A stretch of 64,000 nt of DNA from Strobilurus pachycystidiatus. Taxonomy: Eukaryota; Basidiomycota; Agaricomycetes; Agaricales; Physalacriaceae. The notes beneath the pieces are model-generated. The model did not search any database. It saw nothing but the letters and a program-made list of their open reading frames with translations, and had not been told where the DNA came from. Made by a program: the position numbers and the translations under genes. The stretch spans positions 62,001 through 126,000 of the forward strand of contig JAHLMK010000002.1 of NCBI GenBank assembly GCA_019915135.1. Reading direction: 5' to 3'. Numbering within the stretch: position 1 is the first letter of the stretch; each line of letters starts with the position of its first letter. Shown one piece after another: positions 19,785 to 31,282 of this stretch.

Positions 19785-22700
19785 ATGTCCTCCTCAGTCC
19801 TGCCTGGAGTCCCGCCCAATATCGACCTGATGTGAGTGGCTCACTTGCTCAAGAGAAGAGCTGTAGACTGACCGACTGCGTTTGCTAGCAATGGGCCCAT
19901 GGTAAGCTCATCTCGGAGCTGGGACCCGATGCCGGAGCTCACTGCAGAGTCTATGTAGCTTTTGGGAAACCTCTTCGGCTACATGTTCTTCGGAATCCTG
20001 ATAGTCCAGGTCTTCATCTACACCAACCGATTCCAAAAAGATCCGACATGGATGAAAGCACTCGGTCGGTGTTACATGCCCTACCACTGAGCTTCCTGCC
20101 TAATCTGCATCCAAGTGTGGTGGGTTTTCGGCGTCGACACACTCATGACGATACTCTTCACCATCGCCGCTTGGGACGGAATGGCTGCCGGGTGGGGAGA
20201 CCTCAGCACTCTGACCACGCTTGACTGGCCGTTCAATGCCCTTCCTTGTCTGTCGGGAATGGGTAAGCATACTACGGGCTCGGGGCTTTGCTCGTGCTGA
20301 CTCCACCACCCAGTCTCTACGACTGTCCATGTTTTCTTTTGCTGGAGGATTTGGAAACTCGCTAGGATCATCAGCGTCCCAATCCTTATCATGACAGTGA
20401 GAGCCGTTCCATGCCCGACGTCAAACCGGCAGCTAGACGCTTTCCGCAGATTTCGCTGACATCATGGGGCATGGCGACATACTGTGGCATAACTGTGAGT
20501 GGCATAGGTAGACTTGAGAACACCCAAGGACTAAGATCATAACCCAGTCTGTTGCCATCGGTGTACGACGCATCGGCGAACTTCGTCCTTATGTGATTGT
20601 CAGTGCTTTATCACTTATAGAGTTCTAAAAAAGGTGAAACTGACCTTTGTCAAACACAGGTCTGGCTCGGTGGAAGTGCAGTCGCGGATGCAGTCGTGAC
20701 AGCTGCCATGGTGTTCATTGTGAGTAGACTAGGTGCCACCCGTGGGCCGTGAGTTACGGTACCACACAGCAATTGGAAAGTAGTTGTTGCTGGCCAGTGT
20801 GGAATTGCCGAGGTCAGAACCGTCAGATCGTGGAAGTTGGAGATGTGAATGTCGTACATCAGTTTTGCTGAGCATTTGGGACGATCATCCATAGCATGAG
20901 TAGCCATCAGGTAGCCGAGTGTTGGCATCTTGACTTGGTACTGTAGCGTGAAGCGTGGGCCACCAGTGTAAAGTCAATGACATCAAACAGATAGAAAGTA
21001 CTTTTGAGCCCACTAAACCTGGTGCACGCAAATGTACTTTATATTCTTCGTAGGATAAGCAGCTCTATTCGACGATACCTGATAATGACATCAAGCATAC
21101 ACGGCTTGAGAGGAAAGCAACAGCGATTTAAGATACTTAGTGACCACTACTACTCATTCGAGTGTGTACAGATTTGGGAGCTTCGAGTGACGCTGTATGA
21201 TAGACTGCGTGAGTCAAGCGGCACGATGAGCTTGAGCTCCAACATGGTGTGAAGCCCTCCTTGTATTCGGTAATCCGGGCAATCCACGCTACAGGCCATG
21301 AGCGAATGGTCTTGTCGGACATCGTAGAAGTGAAAGCAAGGGCACAAAACATCTACTCACGAAGTGGGATTGACGTTGCACGCCTGAGCATTGTCGTCCT
21401 GGGGAGATTTGCCAGGGCATGGGGAGGATACCGAGGAGAAAAGAGATATCCTTGCCTTGGACACATACAAAGTCAAGTCCGAGAATTGCGAGCGATGTTT
21501 GAGGTGGACCGTTTTCGGCGACCCAGAGCGTCGCTGTGTGACGACGACAGTAGCATTCGGCGCCGGAAATTGTGATGTTGTTCGTATGGTCATCAGCCGA
21601 TAGGGAGTAGGCAACGTGAGCCTTTGCATATTGCAATTGTTGGGGGGTTTTGTTCTGCAAATGAGATTCAGAGCGTGTACTCTTTGATAGAGAACATACG
21701 CACAGCTGTCCACCAATGCGAAACCTGGCAATACCACTTGAAGGGGCGTGGAGGGAAAATCAGCATCAACGTAAATAGTTGGCGCAGCGCCGGTGGACGA
21801 AGAAGGTGGCAATTGGACGGACAATGAGCGTGCGGGCTTCCTATATTCGTGATCGTTCACTGTCGTTGCTTTTCGCGGGCAGAGTGCAGTTCTGAGAGCA
21901 GAGTAGTATCTGGGTGATGGGCAAACATAATGATGAAGTGCGGCGGCGCCTATGCCATCCAGTGAGGTAACATGGCTTGGTTGTTGGTGGAGAGGGATGG
22001 GGAGCACACAATTGAGAGTAGAAGAGAGGCAGGACGACTGATTGTATTGGGCCTACAAAACTGGTGTGCCAAGGAACACAAAACCAAATCTGATATGATT
22101 CCTTAGCTGGCAAGAATGACTGACTCGGTCGTACACTTACGGAGATATCTAGAGCGGAAAAGATGGAATGCGAACATTCAAAGAATCCTCGAAGTGGTCA
22201 AATGCTGCCGATGTCGTGATTGACAGTGGAAAGCGTAAGTAGGAAGAAAGCTTTTGACATCCGTCAGCCTTAGAAAATGGCGAGGGTGTAAGACGTTAGT
22301 TTGAGAGGGAAGGACCGTGTCTATGCAGGAGGCATGGAACAGAAGCGTTGAGTATTCATCAGTGTATTGCGAGCGTGACGTGCGAAGGGGAGATGGTGGT
22401 GGAGGCTCAGGAAAGGCAGAGAGAGAGGCAGCGCCGCCGCAGCGGAGAGGCAGGCTCAGGGCAGCGGAGTCAATACTGCGTGAGAGCGGCAAGGCGCGCA
22501 GCCAATGAAAAGCTCGCATTTACCTCGGGCTCGATCGCGCCTCGAGGCGTTTGTATCTTAAGTATAGTAGATAGTAGCTACCCGTGTGTAGTGAAGCGAA
22601 GCGACATTCAAGAAACGATCACATTGAACTCACGGAAGACAGTTGTACAGCAAGACAGATACGTAGACTACGATGTAGAAACTTTCTCTCTGAACAATGA

Positions 22701-25700
22701 ATGTATTGTAGGGTACGCCGAGTCACTCCTGAAAGCAACGGTGAGCGTCAGAATGGTGAAGAAGACAGACGACACACCTTAGATTTTCCCTTCTTGTTCG
22801 AGGGACCCGCCTCCGCTTGGCTGCAGAGGAGTCCGAGGCCGCGCTTCCGGGGAGATGAGCCGCCACCTCCTCCAGGTCCAGAGTTTGGGCCACCACCACC
22901 AGACAAAGAGCCTATCAATGGAATGAGCACTCGGAAGTGATCAGAAAAGAGCGAGATATACATACCATGATCAACGGGGGCCTGGCCAAGATAGGTAACA
23001 TTGTCAATCTCGAGAACAAAATGGTCAACAGGAGGATGGTCCTCATTCTCGTCTTCAGGGATCTCGCCCTGCAAAACGTAGCGAGTGCAATAGCCGGAAA
23101 TCGCCGCGTAGCTGCCGTTGATGGCTGGCATAGGTTTGGCCTTTGCGAATCGGTAGTTGTTGGGAAAGAAACAGTGCGCACGGAAGAGACGTGGTCCATT
23201 GTAGGCGCGAACATACTGGTGACAGTCCAAATCGAATGTGAAGTCGGTTTTGTCGATAGAGTGTACCGTTCCGGAAAGCGTGAAAAGTGGAGGGATGATG
23301 TTCGAAAGGTTGAGCTTGGCAGGAACGATCTGGTTGAACATTAGTAGTGTCATATGAGATGAGTTGTCGCAACATACCAGAGCAATGCTGCCGACGCAGC
23401 AGTAGTGGGAAAGACGTAGAGCAACTTCGTCAGAGCCGGGTTTGACTGTTCGCTCGTAGACTGTGGCATTGAGAGAAGCCCTGTCCATCATAGCAATCTA
23501 TAAAAGGAAGCATCAGTCAAGGCTACATCAGAACCGACAGATAACATGATACAAACATAGGCGACAACAAAGTATGTGTCGGAGGGCGGGAAGGCAATCC
23601 TGCCGGAGTTGAAGTAGGTGAGCAAAAGGCTGAAGTCGCCACCTGCGGCCGCAATTTCAGCATCAAAAACTATGAGAGCGCCGTCAACAGTGCGAGGATT
23701 GGCCAGAACGATGGGGCCGGCCATCATCGCTGAACCCGGGAGGTTGTTTGGTCTCATGGAAGGTGGTGCAGTAGTCATCGAGGGTGGATGATGAGGAGGA
23801 GTCGACGCGCAGGGAGCCTTATAAGTATGTCGAGACAGTGCAGTCTATTCGGAGTATGGAATTGTTAAGGTTTGGAGCTAAGACTGCCAGTGAGCAACAT
23901 AGTTGTAGCTTTCGGACACGATGCAGAAAGATTGCACATACGTCAAATGTTCCCAAGAACCTCCTTGTATACGACATTCATTGTTTGAGGATCCTGTTGA
24001 GCAGACGTTGGAAGTAAAATCCGAACACGCTCTGCAGAAGTGGCGCGAGAGAGGGCGACATAGAGCTGGCCATGTGCAAATACAGGAATACGAAGGTCAA
24101 GACCAACATACTTGACGGACTGGCCTTGGGCCTTGTTGATGGACATGGCAAAGGCAAGGCGTACGGGAAACTGGCGTCGTCGATAACGGAAAGCGACATC
24201 ACCAAATTTGTCAGTGGACATCAAGTTGATGCGAGGAATCAGGGCAGTCTCGCCATCGTGATCACCGCCAAGGATGCGTGTTTCAAGAACACGCGTGGAC
24301 ATTCGAACAACAGTCATGCGAGTTCCATTGCAAAGACCTTTTGATGGGTCGAGGTTCCGAAGAAGGATGATAGGTGCACCTACTTTCAGGCACAGTTCTG
24401 CAGGTGGAAAGTTGGCTGGATTCATAGTCCGTAACACTTCCACGGGGATTGGAGGATTCTCATCCGTGAAAGGCGCGTCAGCTCCTTGTTCGCTAACGAT
24501 AGAATCTGCGCTAACAAAGAAGTCGGCGTTGCCATGCATGGCACGTAGCAAAATATCGTTGACATCGGAAACATCAGAATTCCGTGGCGCGAGAATAGTT
24601 CGTTGGAGGAAGTACTCCGGTGGTGGTGGCGGTGATGACCCTACGCCATGATACACAAAGTCAATGAGATCCTCGAGAGTGGATGTGACCATGGAGGGTG
24701 GTAGCGAAACCAAGGCGTTGTCCTGACTTGCGGGAATATCAATTCCGCGGCCAATTCGAAGAAGCCAGTTGGCGAATGCACGCTCATTGCGTAGACTCGG
24801 ATTCTCAGTATCAGATTGAGCGCCACGTAACAGACGCATGTTTTGAGTCAGCTGAAGAACAGTGACACTTTGCCAAAGAGAAGAGGATTGCAGAGTGGCA
24901 GTAATGATGTCAGCGCGAGAGCCGCGAGGAACAACAGGAAGTGTCTGTTGGAAGTCACCTCCAAAGACAACAGTAAGTCCACCAAATGGAGAATCAACAT
25001 TGCGAATGTCGCGGCAGGTACGATCCACTGCTTCAGCGCAGTATCGATGTTGTGCGGCGGATTCATCCCAGATGATCAATTCAGCCTGGCGAAGGAGAGC
25101 AGCACGGTGGTCCTGCTTCGAAATAGAGCAAAAGGTGTCGGCAGTGACATCAATGGGAATTCGGAATAGAGAGTGGGAGGTACGGCCGCCAACAATGAGA
25201 AGGGCAGAGATGCCGGAAGACGAAACACATAGGACAATTCGAGCCTCGGAGCGTAAAAAATGAGCAACAGTGTTGTAGACAAATGTCTTGCCAGTGCCAC
25301 CAGCGCCATGCAGAAAGAAAATCTTTCCGAGACTCGAGTGTACAGATTCAACAATGGCATCAAATGCCGATCGTTGATCGCTGTTCATCTGATCTAACGC
25401 GGTAGAAGCAAGCTCGCGTTCACGATCATGATTATAATCAAGTTGCTCGGCGATGAGAGGGTTTTCGGTATGGCGAGCCCACTGGCGCGTTGGCTGTGGC
25501 ATTGAGGGGAAGTTGGAAAGTGAACGACCATTCATGCGAAGAATGAGGTCAAGCAGATGGAGGCCATAGTCGTACTTGTCGGCATCAGAGACATTCTGAA
25601 ATCCAAGTGCTCGGAGTCGGCGAACGACATCATCACAGAGATTATCACGGAACTCTTCCCAAAGAGAGAGTGCACGCGAGTTATCACAGAATGTGAGAAT

Positions 25701-28700
25701 AGTCACAAACAGATGGCGCATTTGTGTCCCAGTTTGGAAGACAGACGCTTCACGCAGACACTGCTTCCATTCACCGTCGTCCTCAAGGATACCTCTGGCG
25801 ACACATGCATCCGCATATGTGGCATGAAGGACACCGTTGTAAGTGCGAAGGGCAGTGAATGAGGTAGCGCCCTTGACAACAGTGAGGAGATGACGCAAAT
25901 AGAATCGGTCTCCAGCCGAGGGAGGTACAAAGTACATGCGACCAATGGCAGTGGCTTCGCCGCCGCCGATTCGCAGAGAGCGGCGCTTCCAATGTGCAGG
26001 ACGGTTCCGAGTTTGATTGCCACCGTCCCACGTAAAAAAGCGAGGTATATCTTGATAGATGCATGAGCGCGCTACATCGCCGTCGGCACCAGGTAGGCCA
26101 TTCAGATGAAAGAATGCAGTTAGCTGAGAACGGTGGTCCTGCGCAGAAGCGAGCACATCTTCGGCTGACATTTGTGGATCAAATACAACCAAGTGCTGGC
26201 CAGGAAGGTGAACCTTGACGGTGTTAGAGGGATAGAAGCAGACTTCAAGTAAGGCTGTACATACTTGAAGCCGAACGACATTGGGATGATTACCATGGAC
26301 TGAGAATTCACAAAGACGCCACGTTGCCTCCGCAGAAGAGACATATCGACCGTGAACAAAATGCTGGATCTCATCAAGACGGCCATCAAGTTCCATTGAC
26401 GTGTAATCACTTCCTTTATGAACATACTTGAAAATATATTTGAAAGATGCAATAGATACAGCGCATTCGACGTTAATATGACAGTTGTAAGATGCAGAAA
26501 GATATGGAGAATGAGGAACAATGTCACGGTTATCGATGAATATGATTTCTGATTGACCACCGGAGGTGGGGAAGTCCTTCGGAAAGGAACGTCCATCGTT
26601 GGGGCGGTAGTATCTTGGGTAGCCATCCTCGTCAAGGGTAGTGGCCTCGCACCAGTCCTTGCGATAACCTTTGGTGCAGCGGCCGTCTTTCATACATGGA
26701 GCGTGGGGTCGGATCGGACCACAGGGACCGTGTACCATGCAGTTCATGACAGTCTCAAAAAGTAATGGTTGAGTCGTCGGGTCGGGCATGCGAGCAGATA
26801 TAATAGAGTCGATGTCCCATGGACTCCAGAGCTTCCATTCACCGTCGAGGAAGACTAAGAGATGCATGTGAGGCAAGCCACGCTTCTGAAACTCGATTGT
26901 ATAGACATAGGCAACAGTGTGGCCGAATATACCATTCTGAAAGATCTCACGGAGAAGAGCGTCGCGTTTGAGCCTGAAAACTCGAGCGACAAGGTCCGGG
27001 CGGTCATAGGCAGTCTGACCAGGCAGTAATTCGCGAGTAATCTCGGGCCATTTTGGATTCGCGGTCATGGTGATGAAGAGGTCGAGGCGTCGGTGGTAAC
27101 GTGCGATGGCCATGGCATCCTGATATTGCTGTTGCATGAACCGCGGGCCGCCCGTGTAGGAGGACGGCAGAACAGTGCGGCGACCGAGATCGTTGAGATC
27201 AAGATCACCACTGCGTATGGCATCTTCCAGACCACTGAAGATGGTAGCGCGAAAAAGCTTCTGATTTTGGCGAAGATACGAAAGGCGGCTGTGCTCCATG
27301 ATAGCAAACATATCGACAATATAGCGTTCAAAGAGAGAGCATGCTCGGTGGAGAACAGAGTACTCATTTGGGCGAGTGTGAATCCGATAGGACACATATT
27401 TCGCGATCGTCAGAGAGCGGCGCGTGCGCGTGTTATTGTCAGGGAGGTGCAGGCGAAGTTCAGGATACCATCCATGTTCGCCGTGTGGAAAGAGAAGAAC
27501 ATAATGGAGCGGGGCATAGGCAGGGTGGTTTCCATGAATGCGGAGAAGAGGGCCATTGCGATATCTGAGAATGATATCGCGATAGTCAGCCGAACCCTGA
27601 TCAGGATTGCTGGGCAGGATAACAGCAACCTCTCGAGCAGTCGGTAAGTTGTGAGTGCGTGGGTCACCATTCGGTGTTGCTCGAAGGGTGATGGCATGGT
27701 CCTGAGTGGGCGGCAACGACTGCAAAACCTCGAAACCATGTTTATAGACACCAGCATAACAGTGGGATGCTGGAATGATCCGCTGGAGAAGGGCCAGCGT
27801 ATCAGCTCGGAGGCTGGTGTTATTCTGCTGGCGGAGTCGAAGGGAGGATTGGGGATCATAGAAATAGAGCTGCGCGTAGGTTGGTGTTTGGCCGGGTGGT
27901 GTTAGGAGAGTTCCGCTGAGATGGGCGAGCTCTCCCTGAATGCGGAAGATGGGAGGACCACGGCCAGGACCATTGACACTGTGGTCCTGCTTGACTCCCA
28001 TTGAAGTAAAAGCAAAAGCACGGTTATACTGCCAGATGCGGTTCCTGAAGTCGACGGCCTGGGCATCGGTACCGTCAAAAAGACCTTGGAGATCGCGTGG
28101 AGGAATACGTGGAGGGTTGAGCACAACCTGACCTTGTAGACAACATAATCCAAAGTCGGCGCCCCGTACGCGAGTCGACGACGAAAGTTTTTCGGCTTCC
28201 CAGTGAAGAGCGTTGCAGTGGCGGCAAACAACATTCATGGACCCGAGATCGTGTCGTTGAGCAGGTTCCTGGTATGGGCGACGGCCGATCGGAACATTTG
28301 GGGGAGGTCGTTGCGGCGCAGGCTCTGTAGCAAAATTGATGGAGATATAACAGTAGGAGAGAGCCATACATACGTGGATGGAGTGCAGGCCGTAGGTTTC
28401 GTTCGATGGGACGTGCCTGAGGCACACGTTGTTGAATTTCTGGCAACGGTGACAGTCGTCGTTGAATTATGCGTGGTAGCGGCGGCGCGGATTGAGCGGA
28501 GGTCGAGACCTTCATAATGTTCAAAAAAAAATCTGTTAGGGCGGCGATATACACGTACAGTACTTCGTTCGGCCTGAGGGTGGCGAGCTCGAGGGCGATT
28601 GAGTTGTCGTCGCGGTGGCAATGTAACATTGGCGTGAATGACACGGGCCTCTGAGTCTTGTGTTGACGAAGTTGGGGCGGGTTGAATGTGTGGGAGGCGC

Positions 28701-30338
28701 TCAAGGTTATTTTCAGTGGTGTTTCGTCTGCGCTGTTGTTCGCGAGCCGCAGAGCGGAACAGTTCTGTAGAACAAAAAGAGATCGTAAATTGAGGAGCTG
28801 AGACAAAAGGCAAGGGACACGTACCGACGGTGTCCATGGAGAATGTAGTTGAGAAGAAAGATGAAGGTCGAAACTGAAAATTTACAGCGGACTTGGAGTG
28901 GGAAATAGAGGCGATCGAAAGACATTGAATTGCGAGGTGCTACTGTATGACTACAGGACGTAAATCTGTATCAAAGAGAAAGTCAATTGAAAAGGTCACA
29001 AAGAGACGGAGATACACGCACGAAAGTAACGGAAATGATTCTCGAGTAGCAGATAAAACAAAGAATGACAGCTGCTCGACGGACGCGCTCGAGAAAAAGG
29101 CAAGGATGTGTCGAATGACCGGTGATCGGACCGTAGTTGCGAAAGTGGGTCATTTTTTCAAAGTTGGAAAAAGTGGTCGGAATCGGAAGGACGGACCGAA
29201 TGTTCGTGAGCAGCAAAGAAAAAAAGAAGCTGAGAGATGTGTGGAGGAGATAGAAATTGAAGACTTGATGTTTTACTCGGACGGCTGAAAGTGACAGTGT
29301 CCGCCCTACGCGTCGTCAAGAGGCAGTGGTTGGGGTAGAGAAAAGAAATTCGGAGGTGGCATGTCCAAAAGACAGTACACGGAGCGCAGATTATACGGCC
29401 TCACAGCGGGCAATCTGGCTGGAAGACAGCGCTGCATCGTGTGCAGGCGTCGAGAAATGGCGGTAAGTAGCGGAAAGAGAGCGAGTACCGTGTTGGTTGT
29501 TTCACGGCAACAGCAGGAGCGAGCGGACCGACACGAAAGTGATGAGCCAATGAGACGGCTTCATTTACCTCGGTTAGCAAGGGCCAATGAGAGCGCGACA
29601 TGAGGCCGGGCTCTAATATAGTAGTTAGATTGCACGGCCCACCTACGCGTGAAAGCTGATGTCGGCAAGCTTTTCCGCGCTGGCGCAAAGTCAGCGTTTT
29701 CGCAGACAAACTCGGTCGTGGCCAAGCTCATCACCCTCACGGTTGAGACTGGCATGACCACCACCGCTGGGGCTTTGACCGAGTTGATCTTCTTCTTCGC
29801 ATTTCCGCATAACAACATGCATTTCATTCCGTGCGTACACAGGTTGCTATCACAGCCCACGACTAACGGCTCTATAGTTTCCTTTTCCTGGCAAAATTGT
29901 GAGTACTCTGTGTCCGAGCAATAGAAGAAGTACTGACGGTAACAACAGATACTCGAACACTCTGTTGGCCACATTGAACGCACGCGCAGCCTTTGGCAAT
30001 GACCGTCGTCCCGGCGGGCAGCACGCTGCCCTGTGGAACGACGATGTTTCGAGCTCGACGCAGCTATCCTCCCGGGGCAAAATATCCCACAACGGAGTCC
30101 AGATCACGACTGCGACCACAAGACACGCAGACCACGAGTTGGTTGTCATTGTGAGTTTGGTGTTCATGGACCCTGCGAGAGTCAGTACTAATGGAGACCT
30201 CTCCAGCCCGACAGATCCGCTGCCGGACAGGTCTATCCTCCCAGCGCCTACAACCCCTACTCGCCCAACTACCAGGGCAAGAAGTCAGACTTCATAGACT
30301 TCGACTCTGGCGCCCCCCAGAATGACGGAGGCGTTTGA
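19785..30338 (+). CDS. DUF6534-type multi-pass membrane protein, split by a Helitron in intron 7
   Basis: The first exons run 19785-20719: MSSSVLPGVPPNIDLI, NLFGYMFFGILIVQVFIYT, VWWVFGVDTLMTILFT, SVAIGVRRIGELRPYV, VWLGGSAVADAVVTAAMVFI. The remaining exons run 29670-30338: LFRAGAKSAFSQTNSVVAKL, ITLTVETGMTTTAGALTEL, FLFLAKLYSNTLLATLNAR, then a polar tail ending at TGA 30336-30338. Joined, this is about 358 residues with the order typical of Agaricomycete DUF6534 proteins (about seven membrane segments, unknown function). The intron between the parts is 20720-29669, of which 20729-29629 is a Helitron; without it the intron is 49 bp (9 + 40). All exons stay in frame. Whether the 8.95-kb intron is spliced is unknown, so the gene may be impaired. 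Confidence 0.85.
20729..22571 (-). mobile_element. Possible second, non-autonomous Helitron forming the 3' part
   Basis: On the minus strand, 22571 begins TCTACTATACTTAAG preceded by A, a Helitron-like 5' end. Inside it, CCGAGGTAAATG, 8 nt, then TCATTGGCT (22528-22500) recur with the same spacing as near the main 5' end (29573-29545). Just upstream, CACGGGTAGCTACTA resembles the 3' end CACGGGTGGCACCTAG. This suggests a tandem or nested pair in the same orientation. The 1.84 kb holds many short frames; minus-strand pieces at 21850-21360 could be decayed captured gene sequence, but I cannot name it. Confidence 0.45.
22723..23778 (-). CDS. Helitron-associated conserved protein (second ORF, possibly OB-fold)
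   Basis: Five exons from MTTAPPSMRPNNLPG (23778) to a TGA at 22723-22725. The core reads LSGTVHSIDKTDFTFDLDC, then RLFRAHCFFPNNYRF, ISGYCTRYVLQGEIP and HFVLEIDNVTYLG. The short beta-rich, SG-V-centred pattern resembles single-strand-binding OB folds. Similar proteins occur beside Rep-helicases in Agaricomycete Helitrons, as far as I recall. The C-terminus is Gly/Pro-rich and basic (PRKRGLGLL). It lies downstream of the helicase in the same orientation. A role in ssDNA handling during rolling-circle transposition is inference. The last intron is optional; without it the protein ends about 9 residues later at another TGA. Confidence 0.65.
23943..28837 (-). CDS. Helitron Rep-helicase (RepHel)
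   Basis: About 1,600 residues. Three small N-terminal exons from MDTV (28837) lead to the long exon ending at 23943. Near the start, VVCRHCNALHWEAEKLS is the cysteine motif seen in Helitron proteins. The Rep domain shows the HUH motif (GLPHMHLLVFLDG) and the tyrosine region (FKYIFKYVHKGSD). The C-terminal PIF1/RecD-like helicase shows Walker A (LHGAGGTGKTFVYNTV), Walker B (LIIWDESAAQHRY), FGGDFQQTLPVV, and the terminal motif INKAQGQSVKYVGL with LYVALSRAT. No stop interrupts it, so this copy could be active. Family role: nicking and unwinding for rolling-circle transposition. Confidence 0.93.
28838..29629 (-). other. Helitron 5' region upstream of RepHel
   Basis: About 790 bp without a supported gene; probably the element promoter. 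It carries CCGAGGTAAATG and an inverted CCAAT (TCATTGGCT) near the 5' end, both also found at the internal 5' end near 22571. Confidence 0.4.
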
Positions 30339-31282
30339 TCCCAACAAAACATCACCTAAACTTATTGCTTCAATGCTTGGCGTTCTTGACTTTGCATATG
30401 GCGGACATTGGAATGGATTCACTTTCACTTTCTGGAAATTAATCAGTACTTAGTTATATAACTACACTTTTCAACGAGATTGTTGTACGATGATAGCTTG
30501 TATAACCATCGAGATGTATTGAAGTTGACTGTTCTCAAAGATTCGTGTGGGTCGACTCTGTATATCTAAGATTTCGTCTGGTATCTGGAGACTTGACTTT
30601 CAACAAGGTTTGGTTAGACAGACTGCACACTCACGATGCGGAGCTTCTTCTATCTTTCCTCTACAAGATATCAGCAGACGCTGGTGCTCAATGGGGCCCA
30701 GTCGTGGACATACGTCAAGACGGTATGGTTAGGGGACGCGACCGGAGCGATGTACTTATGCGTCCGTAGCTTCCGAGAACTGGCCAAACATATAGGTCCA
30801 CAGCCGACTATGTGAGTTGTCCGTGGAAAATATAAGGTATGACACAGAGGTCAGGTCGTCGTTGAGGTTAATAAAACGCTCGCAAGTTGTGGCGTCTGGC
30901 AGCAGCTGATCGAAATTCCAACTACACACATCACTCTCAGCATGATGAGTATTGAGAGGGAAGAATGGTCGACGTACTCAGTGGAAGATCGCATGACATG
31001 TAACGTACTTCGGTTATGTGTGCACTTGCATGCTCAAGAAGCCAAGAAGATTTTTCAGACTGTGTATTCACAAGAAGGCTGGAGTCCAGGTCAGTTTTGA
31101 GAAGAATGTGGAGACTGAGCACGTACCAATGACAGGGCCAGACGGGCCACTTACTATCAACATGATAGGTACGTGAATAAGGAAGGCCAGGGAGCAACGG
31201 ATAGCAGATCGATAATATAAATTAGGGAGAGTGGGGCAGAGGTGAATGAAACCGAGAGCATGAGCCATGAAGCGTAGGGTGG
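30339..31282. other. Intergenic, no supported gene
   Basis: About 940 bp between convergent genes; only short frames without recognisable motifs. Confidence 0.45.

Larger units (their letters stand above)
20729..29629 (-). mobile_element. Autonomous Helitron (8.9 kb) inserted in an intron
   Basis: On the minus strand the element starts TCTAACTACTATATTAGAG (from 29629) and ends CACCTAG (20729), i.e. 5'-TC and 3'-CTRR. The flanks are A (20728) and T (29630), the A|T target preferred by Helitrons, without duplication. It encodes a Rep-helicase and a second protein on the same strand. A strong hairpin before CTAG is not obvious; only short stems (CCGT/ACGG) are visible. The boundaries are supported independently because excising it restores a normal 49-bp intron. 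See the separate entry for a possible second element inside the 3' part. Confidence 0.85.

Noticed and set aside
20750..20950. Continuation of the DUF6534 gene directly after 20728
   Set aside because: Frames there are broken and unlike the family; the missing half is found intact at 29670-30338.
28235..28837. Separate 200-codon protein at the RepHel 5' end
   Set aside because: It reads through two introns; splicing connects its first exons in frame with the long RepHel exon.
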